Shown in pieces: positions 1 to 7,288 of a stretch of DNA of 64,000 nucleotides. How positions within the stretch are numbered: position 1 is the stretch's first letter; the number at the start of each line of letters is the position of its first letter. The stretch covers positions 3,534,154 through 3,598,153 of the forward strand of contig NZ_CP012601.1 in assembly GCF_001278755.1 (NCBI RefSeq). The letters run 5' to 3'. The translations under genes and the position numbers were made by a program. The DNA comes from Bacillus sp. FJAT-22090 (GTDB lineage Bacteria; Bacillota; Bacilli; Bacillales_A; Planococcaceae). A model generated the notes under the pieces. That model was not told where the DNA came from. It did no database searches and was given only the letters and a program-made list of their open reading frames with translations.

Positions 1-333
1 CTAGAATATGCTGTTTCATTAAGCGAAGAGAATAAAAAGATAGCCAATATAATTCGACTTGGGGAAGCGTTAAAATATGATGGACAACATGAATTGGCAT
101 TAAAAAAGTTTGAGCAAGCAATTAATATGTGTACGTTGGATTTAAATTATACTACCCTACTAGACTTTGCTTATCAGCATAAAGGGAAGTGTCTTTTAGA
201 ATTAGGGCAGCCGATTATGGCTTTGGATAATTTTCAACAAGCATTGTCATTAAGGCAAGTAAAAGGGGATTCATCTTTAATTGAATCCACTCTAAAGGCT
301 GTTAAATTTACAAAGCAATATGGAGGTATTTAA
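1..333 (+). CDS. TPR-repeat protein, 3' part only
   Basis: The frame is open from the first base to a TAA at 331-333, so this is the C-terminal 110 residues of a gene that begins outside the window. Two stretches of the form A-L-x-x-F-x-Q-A (around residues 37-44 and 80-87 of the visible part) are typical second helices of tetratricopeptide repeats, so the protein is probably an all-helical scaffold or a repeat-containing regulator. The next gene's ATG follows the stop immediately, and its GGAGG lies inside this gene, so the two are translationally linked. The N-terminal domains are not visible and the function cannot be named. Confidence 0.7.
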   Translation, partial: LEYAVSLSEENKKIANIIRLGEALKYDGQHELALKKFEQAINMCTLDLNYTTLLDFAYQHKGKCLLELGQPIMALDNFQQALSLRQVKGDSSLIESTLKAVKFTKQYGGI

Positions 334-1125
334 ATGGGACTATCAATAATTGAGCAGGCAGAAATTCAAACCTTAGCATCCAGATTGGATACTATTCAAT
401 CGATAGAAGGTAATCCAATGGGCGTTCATCAATTGGTAAAGGGAAAAACGCATGCTTTTTCTGTTAAAAAAATTCCTGGTCCGGCTTTTAATACAGTGCG
501 AGGGTTAAACGAATTGGATTTACTACACTTAGAGGAAATTTTTCGATTTTATAAAGATCTTTCCATGAACTTTAGAATAGAAATAACACCTGAAAATAGC
601 TCGGATCAATTATTCCGTGCATTAACTGAACATGGTTATTATCAATCTGGTTTTCATAATTCATTTATCGGTGAAACAGCTAATTTAAAGGGACAGAGCC
701 AACAATCAGAAGTGGAGATACGTCCATTGATGAAAGATGAGTTTGATTTATTCGCTTCAATTTATGTCCAGGCTTTTGGTCTTCCCGGTTTTACTAAAGA
801 TGGTATAAAGCAAAATAATAAGGTTTTATTTGATGTACCTGGTTGGGATTTTTATGCTGCATATGTGAATGATGTGCCTGCTGGAATTGCTGTTTTGTTT
901 ATCAAAGATGGAATTGGAACATTGGCAGCCGCTGCAACTTTGCCAGAATATCGGCGAAAAGGTGTACAAGCAGCTTTACTTCACAAGCGGATACAAGTTG
1001 CTATGGAAAAAGGAGCAAAATATATTGTAAGTGAGACATCTTTTGGAACTGCTAGCCATCGAAATATGGAAAGGGTAGGTATGAAATTAGCTTATACCAA
1101 AGCTTTATGGAGTAAATTCCGATAA
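334..1125 (+). CDS. GNAT-family N-acetyltransferase
   Basis: This 263-residue protein has a GNAT fold in its C-terminal half: the acetyl-CoA pyrophosphate-binding motif reads YRRKGVQAALL at about residues 208-218, followed by a C-terminal S-H-R-N-M-E-R-V-G-M segment typical of the family. The N-terminal half resembles the degenerate first domain seen in larger two-domain GNATs. ATG follows the stop of the TPR gene directly, with GGAGG at 321-325. The substrate is unknown. The following membrane-protein gene starts 12 bp downstream, so the three genes probably form one transcription unit ending at the hairpin near 1545. Confidence 0.8.
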   Translation: MGLSIIEQAEIQTLASRLDTIQSIEGNPMGVHQLVKGKTHAFSVKKIPGPAFNTVRGLNELDLLHLEEIFRFYKDLSMNFRIEITPENSSDQLFRALTEHGYYQSGFHNSFIGETANLKGQSQQSEVEIRPLMKDEFDLFASIYVQAFGLPGFTKDGIKQNNKVLFDVPGWDFYAAYVNDVPAGIAVLFIKDGIGTLAAAATLPEYRRKGVQAALLHKRIQVAMEKGAKYIVSETSFGTASHRNMERVGMKLAYTKALWSKFR

Positions 1126-1137
1126 AGAGGTGATTAA

Positions 1138-1533
1138 ATGAACGGATATGTGTATACAAAGACTTTAGGGGTGATAGTAGGTACGATGACTATCATTGGA
1201 GCGATAGTGTTTGGAATATTGTCCTTTATAGGAATGAGTTTATCAACAGCATTAAATAAAAGTAATGATTATTCATCATCTGATAAATTAGCTATATTAA
1301 TCCTAATGATACTATTACTTCTGTTTGGTTTAATCACTGGAATTGGTTCATTTTTTCTTAAAAATAAAGCTTGGAAATTTATTTATACTGGATTATGTTT
1401 AACGCTTGGTTTTGGCTTGATTATAACCTGTTTACTATCATTTGGCTCGATTGGTTTTAAAAATGAACTTTTCATTATGTTCATCGGAATTATTTATTTA
1501 GTTTTAGGACATTTAGCAAGCAAGAATAAATAG
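1138..1533 (+). CDS. small four-helix membrane protein
   Basis: The 131-residue product is mostly hydrophobic with about four predicted transmembrane segments (residues 10-35, 50-70, 77-100 and 108-125) and a short polar loop near residue 42. It resembles small DUF4064-type Bacillus membrane proteins, but no diagnostic motif is visible, so this is only a loose assignment. A good GAGGTG ribosome-binding site precedes the ATG. It is the last gene before a strong terminator. Confidence 0.6.
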   Translation: MNGYVYTKTLGVIVGTMTIIGAIVFGILSFIGMSLSTALNKSNDYSSSDKLAILILMILLLLFGLITGIGSFFLKNKAWKFIYTGLCLTLGFGLIITCLLSFGSIGFKNELFIMFIGIIYLVLGHLASKNK

Positions 1534-1544
1534 GAAGAAATTTT

Positions 1545-1575
1545 AGGTCACTGAAAAAATTCAGTGACCTATTTT
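1545..1575 (+). terminator. rho-independent terminator
   Basis: An 11-bp perfect stem (AGGTCACTGAA with TTCAGTGACCT) separated by four A residues is followed by ATTTTGT. It closes the TPR/GNAT/membrane-protein unit. Confidence 0.8.
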
Positions 1576-1954
1576 GTCATTGTCTTAATCAGTATGATAA
1601 AAAGAATTTTGTTCATACTATTTTATATGCAAGAACTTCCTGAAAATAATATTTACTTGCGAATCTTTGTACTAATTTTGCAATTTTGAATTCGAGATAA
1701 TCACTTGCTTATGAGAAGGGGAAAGGGTAGTATAAATAAAATCTTTCTTGTATCCACTTTGGATTTTTTGGGTCAATCCTTTATAGCTGAAGATAGAGAA
1801 ACTTAGAATACTTGAAGTTTGATTAAATATGAATAAGGGAAGGGGTAGGTATAAACTACTCTTTCTATTTAAAGCCCCTATTTTTTATTTTTTTCATTCA
1901 ACGGAAAAAATGAAAAATAAGGGCTAGTTAATTTAACAACTAGGAGTTGCTTGG
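1576..1954 (+). promoter_or_regulatory. long nupC leader with direct repeat and A/T hairpin
   Basis: This 379-bp gap contains no gene. Two imperfect copies of a roughly 38-bp purine-rich block (1713-1750 and 1833-1870) share the order GGGTAG, TATAAA and TCTTTCT. Immediately after the second copy lies a long hairpin: left arm 1873-1895 (starts AGCCC, ends in a T-run then C), right arm 1904-1925 (ends AAGGGCT), with two mismatches and one bulge. No U-run follows. The hairpin ends 17 bp before the TAGGAG ribosome-binding site of the transporter gene. It does not match the purine riboswitch core that I know. It may be an attenuator or mRNA-stabilising structure. Confidence 0.45.
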
Positions 1955-3148
1955 ATGTATTTTATATTGAATGTTATAGGTATTATTGTGGTACTTGGTC
2001 TTGTATATTTATGTTCTCCAAGTAAGAAAGAAGTTAGATGGAGACCAATTATTTCTATACTAATTGTTGAATTCCTTGTTACAGCATTTATGTTAGGAAC
2101 AAATATCGGTGGTTGGGTCATCAATAAAATTGCCGATTTCTTTATATGGCTAATCGAATGTGCTAATGAAGGAATCGCTTTTGTTATTCCATCTTTCTTT
2201 GGAAATGAATCGGTGGACTTTTTAGTTAGTGCATTGCTTCCGATTATTTTTGTCGTAACCTTTTTTGATATTCTCTCTTACTTTGGTATATTAACTTGGC
2301 TGATTGATAAAGTTGGTTGGGTTATATCAAAAATATCAGGACTACCAAAATTAGAGAGTTTTTACTCCATTCAAATGATGTTCCTAGGAAATACGGAAGC
2401 CTTAGCTGTTATAAGAAACCAACTAGCAGTATTAAAGGATAACCGTTTACTTACTATAGGGATCATGAGTATGAGTTGTATCAGTGGATCCATAATAGGT
2501 GCCTATTTAACAATGCTCCCAGCCGAGTATGTTTTTAGTGCCATTCCATTAAACTGTTTAAACGCACTTCTCATTGTCAGCTTACTAAATCCAATAACCG
2601 TTACAAAAGAAGAAGATATTATTTATACACCACCTAAATCAGAGAAAAAGGATTTCTTCTCTACTATTTCGAACAGTATGATGGTTGGTATGAACATGGT
2701 AATCGTAATCGCAGCAATGCTTATTGGATATGTTGCTTTAACTGCTGCGGTAAATGGAATATTAGGTGTGTTCGTGGATGGTCTGACTATCCAAAAAATA
2801 TTTGGTGTAATTTTTAGTCCATTTGCCTTGTTGCTTGGCTTACCAATGCAAGAAGCTATGTATGTTGCGGAGCTGATGGGGACAAAATTAGCGACAAATG
2901 AATTCGTTGCCATGGTAGACTTAAAAGATCAATTACAAACGTTGTCACCGCATACCGTAGCTGTAGCTGCGACATTCTTAACGTCGTTTGCGAATTTCAG
3001 TACGATTGGTATGATTTATGGATCATACAATTCCCTATTGTCAGAAGGGAAGTCCGCTATTATAGGTAGAAACGTTTGGAAACTTCTTGTCAGCGGAATC
3101 GCTGTTTCCTTATTAAGTGCTGCAATTGTAGGTTTATTTGTTTGGTAA
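1955..3148 (+). CDS. nupC: CNT-family nucleoside transporter (NupC-like)
   Basis: The 397-residue protein is a concentrative nucleoside transporter, taking up nucleosides by cation symport across the cytoplasmic membrane. It has the family length and arrangement: an N-terminal hydrophobic helix followed by a short K-K-E/R-P-I linker, the conserved segment with G-N-T-E-A at residues 143-147, and a C-terminal half rich in long helices with the L-x-x-F-A-N-F-x-x-x-G segment near 345. TAGGAG lies 9 bp upstream of the ATG. It stands alone between two terminators. A nucleoside salvage operon with its own ECF transporter lies at 34.5-40.5 kb, so this organism has at least two nucleoside uptake routes here. 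Confidence 0.88.
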   Translation: MYFILNVIGIIVVLGLVYLCSPSKKEVRWRPIISILIVEFLVTAFMLGTNIGGWVINKIADFFIWLIECANEGIAFVIPSFFGNESVDFLVSALLPIIFVVTFFDILSYFGILTWLIDKVGWVISKISGLPKLESFYSIQMMFLGNTEALAVIRNQLAVLKDNRLLTIGIMSMSCISGSIIGAYLTMLPAEYVFSAIPLNCLNALLIVSLLNPITVTKEEDIIYTPPKSEKKDFFSTISNSMMVGMNMVIVIAAMLIGYVALTAAVNGILGVFVDGLTIQKIFGVIFSPFALLLGLPMQEAMYVAELMGTKLATNEFVAMVDLKDQLQTLSPHTVAVAATFLTSFANFSTIGMIYGSYNSLLSEGKSAIIGRNVWKLLVSGIAVSLLSAAIVGLFVW

Positions 3149-3170
3149 TAAAACCGCATTAACTAAACGT

Positions 3171-3202
3171 AAAAAGACTCGAATTTTTTCGAGTCTTTTT
3201 TT
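3171..3202 (+). terminator. rho-independent terminator after nupC
   Basis: AAAAAGACTCGAA pairs with TTCGAGTCTTTTT across a short T loop, and a seven-T run follows. Confidence 0.88.
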
Positions 3203-3270
3203 GGTATAAAAAAGTTTTCGTATATTAGTTCCTTCAAGCATATATAAAGTAATAAAGGAGGGATGTGAAA

Positions 3271-3642
3271 TTGGGAATTATATCAATTATTTTGCAGGTT
3301 TTATTAGGTTTCTCGTTTTTGATGGCTGGATACGGTAAAGTAACTGGCTCGAAGATGCATGTTCAAAACTTTAATCATTGGAAGTTGCCACAGTGGTTCC
3401 GCGTTGTTACCGGTATTGTTCAATTAGCAGGGGCATTGGCATTATTTATCGGAATTTTGGCGCATAGCTGGGCAGCTGTTGGAGCGCTGATAATTGGAAT
3501 CACAGCCATTGGTGGAATTTTGACACATCTACGTGTGAAGGATTCTTTCAAACAAACATCCACGATTTTATTTCTAGGCATATTAGCGTTTATTGTATTT
3601 TTCATTAACTTTAGTCATTTATCTAATTTTCCTGGATTCTAA
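3271..3642 (+). CDS. DoxX-family membrane protein
   Basis: About 123 residues with four transmembrane helices. The first helix contains the typical F-x-x-x-G-Y-G-K pattern (A-G-Y-G-K-V near residue 20) and the H-W-x-x-P-x-W-F segment of small DoxX/DoxD-like proteins. The role is unclear: relatives are tied to quinone or redox membrane complexes. I place the start at TTG 3271, eight bases after AAAGGAGG (3254-3262). A GTG two codons upstream is in frame but too close to the Shine-Dalgarno. Single gene, followed by a terminator. Confidence 0.75.
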   Translation: MGIISIILQVLLGFSFLMAGYGKVTGSKMHVQNFNHWKLPQWFRVVTGIVQLAGALALFIGILAHSWAAVGALIIGITAIGGILTHLRVKDSFKQTSTILFLGILAFIVFFINFSHLSNFPGF

Positions 3643-3657
3643 GAAAGCTCATTTTAA

Positions 3658-3690
3658 AGAAGAGGATGAATTTCATCCCTTCTTTTTTTG
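3658..3690 (+). terminator. rho-independent terminator
   Basis: The stem GAAGAGGATGAA/TTTCATCCCTTC (small mismatch) is followed by a run of seven T residues. Confidence 0.8.
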
Positions 3691-3784
3691 TGAGTTCAAA
3701 AAAAGGTAAATGATCGAAAATGGTCGAATAAAATAAACAGGTTGCAAATGAAGACCTATTTGAATTAGAAAAGGAGTGTTTCTA

Positions 3785-4342
3785 TTGAAACAAGCTTTAT
3801 TGATCATCGATGCTCAGCAAGAATTGATAGAAGGGAATCAAAATGAAAAAAGTGTATTCAATAAAAAAGAGCTAGTTGCTAACATTAACTTAGTGATATC
3901 AAAAGCTTTAGAATCTAATGCAATCGTATTATTTGTCCGAGACACGGATGTTTCGGAGGGAAAAGGGGAAGGCTTTCAAATACATTCGGATATTACCATT
4001 CCATTAGATGTAAAAATATTTGATAAGGCAGCTACTAATTCGTTTCACGGAACAGGACTAAAAAATTACTTAGAGGAAAATGCGATCAAACATGTCGTTA
4101 TTATGGGGTGTAAGACCGAACACTGTATTGACACCGCGGTTAGAACTGCAACAGTAAATAATATGGATGTAACGTTAGTTGGGGATGGGCATTCTACAAA
4201 CGATTCCACGATCCTTTCAGCAGAACAAATCATTAACCATCATAATAAAATACTTCATGGTCATTATAATGTTGAACATTTTTCCGTTGTACGAAGTGCG
4301 CATGAAGATTTGTTTCAACCGACACATGATACGTATCGATAA
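3785..4342 (+). CDS. isochorismatase-like cysteine hydrolase
   Basis: The 185-residue protein belongs to the cysteine hydrolase/isochorismatase superfamily. The expected triad is visible: Asp in the opening L-L-I-I-D-A-Q motif (residue 8), a Lys in the K-N-Y-L segment near residue 92, and the nucleophile Cys in M-G-C-K-T-E-H-C-I-D (the second Cys of the pair, near 120). Members hydrolyse isochorismate, nicotinamide or N-carbamoyl amides; the substrate here cannot be told. Start: TTG 3785, eight bases after AAAGGAG; an upstream in-frame GTG overlaps the Shine-Dalgarno. It is a single gene with 77 bp to the next. Confidence 0.8.
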   Translation: MKQALLIIDAQQELIEGNQNEKSVFNKKELVANINLVISKALESNAIVLFVRDTDVSEGKGEGFQIHSDITIPLDVKIFDKAATNSFHGTGLKNYLEENAIKHVVIMGCKTEHCIDTAVRTATVNNMDVTLVGDGHSTNDSTILSAEQIINHHNKILHGHYNVEHFSVVRSAHEDLFQPTHDTYR

Positions 4343-4419
4343 ATTTTTTTTAAGCCGTACCTTTTAGCTCCCTTTTTCCGTTTATATAAGTGAAAGACAA
4401 ATTTTTAGGAGGGATAAAC

Positions 4420-5241
4420 ATGCGGCCGCTTGTTGAAAAAACTCCCATTGAAATGAATGATGAATTTGAGATGGCAATCGAGCCTTACTTGCTCGATTTA
4501 AAAAAGTATTGTCTATCCCTTACGAATACCAAATGGGACGGGGAAGATCTAATGCAGGAGACCCTTGTAAAAACGTATGAAAGCTGGTTGAAAATGCCTA
4601 AACAAATAGCGAAGGCTTATTTGTATCGGATAGCTTCTAATACGTGGATTGATAAATATCGTAAACGAAAAATAGAAGAAGACATGTATCAAGATGTAAC
4701 CAAGATTAAATTAAATGATGATGAACCTCATACAGAATCAATAACACCGACGATTAATCGATTACTCAACGAGTTGACAGCCAAACAACGGACAGTCGTA
4801 TTGTTAGTATTTGGTTTTGGTTACACTGTAAAAGAAACAGCTAACTTTCTTTCTTCTAGTGAAGGGTCTATAAAAGCTGCCCTTCATCGTGCTCGTAAAA
4901 ACTTAAAACAGCTAGTCCGACAAGAACCCCTTTACGAGCTTGAAGAAGAATGTACTATTCCATATATAGATGCTTTAAAAAATGGAAGTCCTGACACCGT
5001 CTTACGACTTTATCAAGAAGAAATACAAGCTCCGTTCATGCAAGCTCAAACTAATGAGCCAAAATGTAATTCAATCCCAGTGGTACAATCTTTTGTGGGT
5101 AGCGGTACTCCTTATGTGCTTATCTCGATTCCAAAGAAAAATGGTGGAGTCCTAATGGTTCCTTTTTATCAATTAGAGCTATCGACCTTGCTGTCGCAAA
5201 TAGCTTGGATGGAGCAAAAAGAGCTTTTAGCAGTAGCCTAA
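4420..5241 (+). CDS. sigma-70-family (ECF-like) RNA polymerase sigma factor with C-terminal extension
   Basis: 273 residues. Region 2 is at about 20-85: K-K-Y-C-L-S-L-T, D-G-E-D-L-M-Q-E-T and Y-L-Y-R-I-A-S-N-T-W-I-D-K-Y-R. Region 4 is at about 115-170, ending in a helix-turn-helix with G-S-I-K-A-A-L-H-R-A-R-K. About 95 residues follow region 4, unlike ordinary 160-190-residue ECF factors; this tail has a beta-rich segment ending near the C-terminus and could regulate activity, since no anti-sigma gene is adjacent. ATG 4420 is set by TAGGAGGG eight bases upstream. clpP starts only 15 bp after the stop, so sigma factor and protease subunit are co-transcribed. Confidence 0.82.
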   Translation: MRPLVEKTPIEMNDEFEMAIEPYLLDLKKYCLSLTNTKWDGEDLMQETLVKTYESWLKMPKQIAKAYLYRIASNTWIDKYRKRKIEEDMYQDVTKIKLNDDEPHTESITPTINRLLNELTAKQRTVVLLVFGFGYTVKETANFLSSSEGSIKAALHRARKNLKQLVRQEPLYELEEECTIPYIDALKNGSPDTVLRLYQEEIQAPFMQAQTNEPKCNSIPVVQSFVGSGTPYVLISIPKKNGGVLMVPFYQLELSTLLSQIAWMEQKELLAVA

Positions 5242-5256
5242 AGAAGGAGTTATTAA

Positions 5257-5832
5257 ATGTCTAATCTTATTCCATATGTGGTGGAGCAAACAAGTCGCGG
5301 AGAGCGTTCCTATGATATTTACTCTAGATTATTGAAAGACCGAATTATTTTCCTTGGCTCAGAAATCAATGATGTAGTTGCAAATAATATTGTGGCACAA
5401 ATGCTGTTTCTAGAAGCAGAGGATCCAGAAAAGGATATTTCATTGTATATTAATAGTCCAGGTGGATCGGTAAGTGCCGGCTTTGCTATTTACGATACTA
5501 TGCAGATTATTAAACCTGATGTTCGGACTATTTGTACAGGGTTGGCAGCATCTTTTGGTGCAACGATACTCGTTGCAGGTACAATAGGAAAACGCTTTGC
5601 CTTACCCAACAGTGAAATTATGATTCATCAGCCGCTTGGAGGAGCGCAAGGTCAAGCAAGTGATATTGAAATTAGTGCTAGACGTATCCTCCTGATGAAA
5701 GAGCGGATCAACCGTATTTTTTCAGAACGAACAGGCCAATCAATCGACAAAATTGCAAAAGACTCAGACCGTGATTATTTCATGACAGCAGAAGAAGCGA
5801 TGAATTACGGTATAATCGATCAAATTATTTAA
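5257..5832 (+). CDS. clpP: ATP-dependent Clp protease proteolytic subunit (paralogue)
   Basis: The 191-residue protein is a ClpP serine protease subunit, which forms the double-heptamer chamber fed by Clp ATPases. The catalytic Ser is in G-L-A-A-S-F-G-A (near 97), His in M-I-H-Q-P-L-G-G (near 122), and Asp in the S-D-R-D-Y-F-M segment (near 171). The sequence around the active Ser (S-F-G-A-T-I-L) differs from the usual A-A-S-M-G-A-F-L-L, suggesting a second ClpP paralogue rather than the housekeeping one. It follows the sigma gene by 15 bp and is followed by a terminator. No Clp ATPase gene is nearby. Confidence 0.92.
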   Translation: MSNLIPYVVEQTSRGERSYDIYSRLLKDRIIFLGSEINDVVANNIVAQMLFLEAEDPEKDISLYINSPGGSVSAGFAIYDTMQIIKPDVRTICTGLAASFGATILVAGTIGKRFALPNSEIMIHQPLGGAQGQASDIEISARRILLMKERINRIFSERTGQSIDKIAKDSDRDYFMTAEEAMNYGIIDQII

Positions 5833-5834
5833 AC

Positions 5835-5870
5835 AAAAGCTCCTCATCACTTAAGATGAGGAGCTTTTGT
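5835..5870 (+). terminator. rho-independent terminator after clpP
   Basis: A 14-bp perfect stem AAAAGCTCCTCATC/GATGAGGAGCTTTT with a six-base loop, followed by TGTTA. Confidence 0.88.
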
Positions 5871-6002
5871 TATCCTATGATGGCTAGTAATACTGCAATG
5901 CCTTAGGTCTATACCATATAAACGAAAATGTCATTATTTTAAAAGGAAAAGATTAAACCATTGTCGAATTAGAGTAAAACACATTAATATGAGGTGATAG
6001 AA

Positions 6003-6509
6003 ATGATAAATCAAATGGTACTGGAACAACTTTTTTCCACGGAAGAGCATATGGAAGAACTTTCAGAGCTACTCGTTCAAGTAGTAGATGATGGAGCTTC
6101 AGTTGGGTTTTTACCACCACTACAGCTTTCCGATGCTATGGACTATTGGGAGGATGTTCTAAGCCCTAATGTCATCTTGCTTGTGGCGAAAAGGAACAAT
6201 CGAATTGTCGGTAGTGTACAGTTACATTTATGTGAAAAGCCGAATGGTGTTCATCGAGCGGAAATAGCAAAATTAATGACACATCCTCATTATAGACGTA
6301 ATGGAATTGGTCGTTCCTTGATGGAAAAAGTAGAAGAGAGAGCAATTAAAGAAGGAAAGTCTTTATTGGTTCTAGACACAAGAGAAGGAGACCCCTCCAA
6401 TCTCCTCTACACTTCATTAGGCTATATTCCAGCAGGTAAGATTCCGAACTTTGCCCAATCCGAAACTGGCGAATTACAAGCGACAATCATCTACTATAAA
6501 ACATTATAA
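6003..6509 (+). CDS. GNAT-family N-acetyltransferase
   Basis: A 168-residue GNAT. The acetyl-CoA loop reads Y-R-R-N-G-I-G-R-S-L near residues 98-107, preceded by the A-E-I-A-K-L-M-T-H-P strand and followed by L-V-L-D-T-R-E-G-D and the C-terminal Y-T-S-L-G-Y segment. This fits a single-domain acetyltransferase of small molecules. The start ATG 6003 follows GAGGTG at 5991-5996; an upstream GTG overlaps that site. It stands alone and the substrate is not predictable. Confidence 0.82.
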   Translation: MINQMVLEQLFSTEEHMEELSELLVQVVDDGASVGFLPPLQLSDAMDYWEDVLSPNVILLVAKRNNRIVGSVQLHLCEKPNGVHRAEIAKLMTHPHYRRNGIGRSLMEKVEERAIKEGKSLLVLDTREGDPSNLLYTSLGYIPAGKIPNFAQSETGELQATIIYYKTL

Positions 6510-6570
6510 AAAAATTAGGTGGTAAACAATTAGCTTAAAGACGAACGCCACAAGATTATCGTAAGACGAA

Positions 6571-6602
6571 GGGGTGGTCGTGACTGCAGTCACGACCACC
6601 CC
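6571..6602 (+). repeat. 32-bp perfect palindrome, probable terminator stem
   Basis: Both halves of this palindrome are exact complements with no loop; the centre is CTGCAG and the outer arms start GGGGTGGTCGTGAC. It is far more GC-rich than its surroundings, lies about 60 bp after the GNAT stop, and lacks a T-run. It could be a terminator stem, a protein-binding site or a repeat element. Confidence 0.6.
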
Positions 6603-6702
6603 CATCATTAATCCCACGGTAATGTTGTAGCCAAAGTCTGACCATAGCACTCCTGAATCGATTGAAAACAGATATTAGAGTGTGCTTCAAGTAATTTTCT
6701 TT

Positions 6703-7101
6703 TTATTGTCCAAGATGTTCTACATTACTTGCACTCAGCAGATTTCCGTCAGGATCTTTAAAACCAAATCCTCCAATGCCCTCCTCATTAATATTCAATG
6801 GTCCCACTTCAATATTTTTCTTTTCTAGAAATTTGTAAAAGTCCTTTAGTAAAGGAGTATAGAAATCGATAATACTATGCTCTATTTTTGATTGATTATT
6901 AGTAAACGAAAGGGGTTGGAAGTCCTCTGTCTCTACTAAATAAATCGTAGGAACTCCTTTTTGATGAAAAGACAACATTGCCGCCTTCTCACCTTTAAAA
7001 TCTATAAACACACCAAGTACAGTTGTATAAAATTCAATGGAAGTTTCCAAATTACTTACCGGAATCTCTATTGTGGAAATGCGCGAAATGAAGTGAGTCA
7101 T
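6703..7101 (-). CDS. VOC-family (glyoxalase/bleomycin-resistance fold) protein
   Basis: 132 residues with the paired beta-alpha-beta-beta-beta modules of the vicinal oxygen chelate superfamily: I-S-T-I-E-I-P-V-S-N-L-E-T-S-I-E-F-Y at residues 7-24 and the C-terminal F-G-F-K-D-P-D-G-N-L at about 113-122. Such proteins bind a metal and act as lyases, dioxygenases or antibiotic-binding proteins. The C-terminal D-P-D-G-N-x-L is common to the group, so the specific reaction is open. An AAGGAGG lies upstream of the start. Single gene facing the GNAT. Confidence 0.8.
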   Translation of the reverse strand: MTHFISRISTIEIPVSNLETSIEFYTTVLGVFIDFKGEKAAMLSFHQKGVPTIYLVETEDFQPLSFTNNQSKIEHSIIDFYTPLLKDFYKFLEKKNIEVGPLNINEEGIGGFGFKDPDGNLLSASNVEHLGQ

Positions 7102-7194
7102 ACGTTTTTAATCCTCCTTATTATTAAGAAATATTCCACATTGGAATGGCGAATTCCTGCCTCTTAATAAAAAGGTAAAAAAATTTACATTTTA

Positions 7195-7225
7195 TCTATA
7201 GAGTAATATTTTTTACTCTATAGAG
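7195..7225. promoter_or_regulatory. double palindromic operator before the HTH/F1-beta gene
   Basis: TCTATAGAGTAA (7195-7206) and its exact complement TTACTCTATAGA (7213-7224) are separated by six bases. Each arm contains its own small palindrome (TCTATAGA, CTCTATAGAG). The site is about 65 bp upstream of the start codon of an HTH protein, so it is a good candidate for its autoregulatory site. It could also form an RNA hairpin. Confidence 0.5.
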
Positions 7226-7288
7226 AAAAAAGATGTTGCATTTAAAAGTAAAATAAATTACTATTAAAAGTAACGAGGAGGGGAAATA

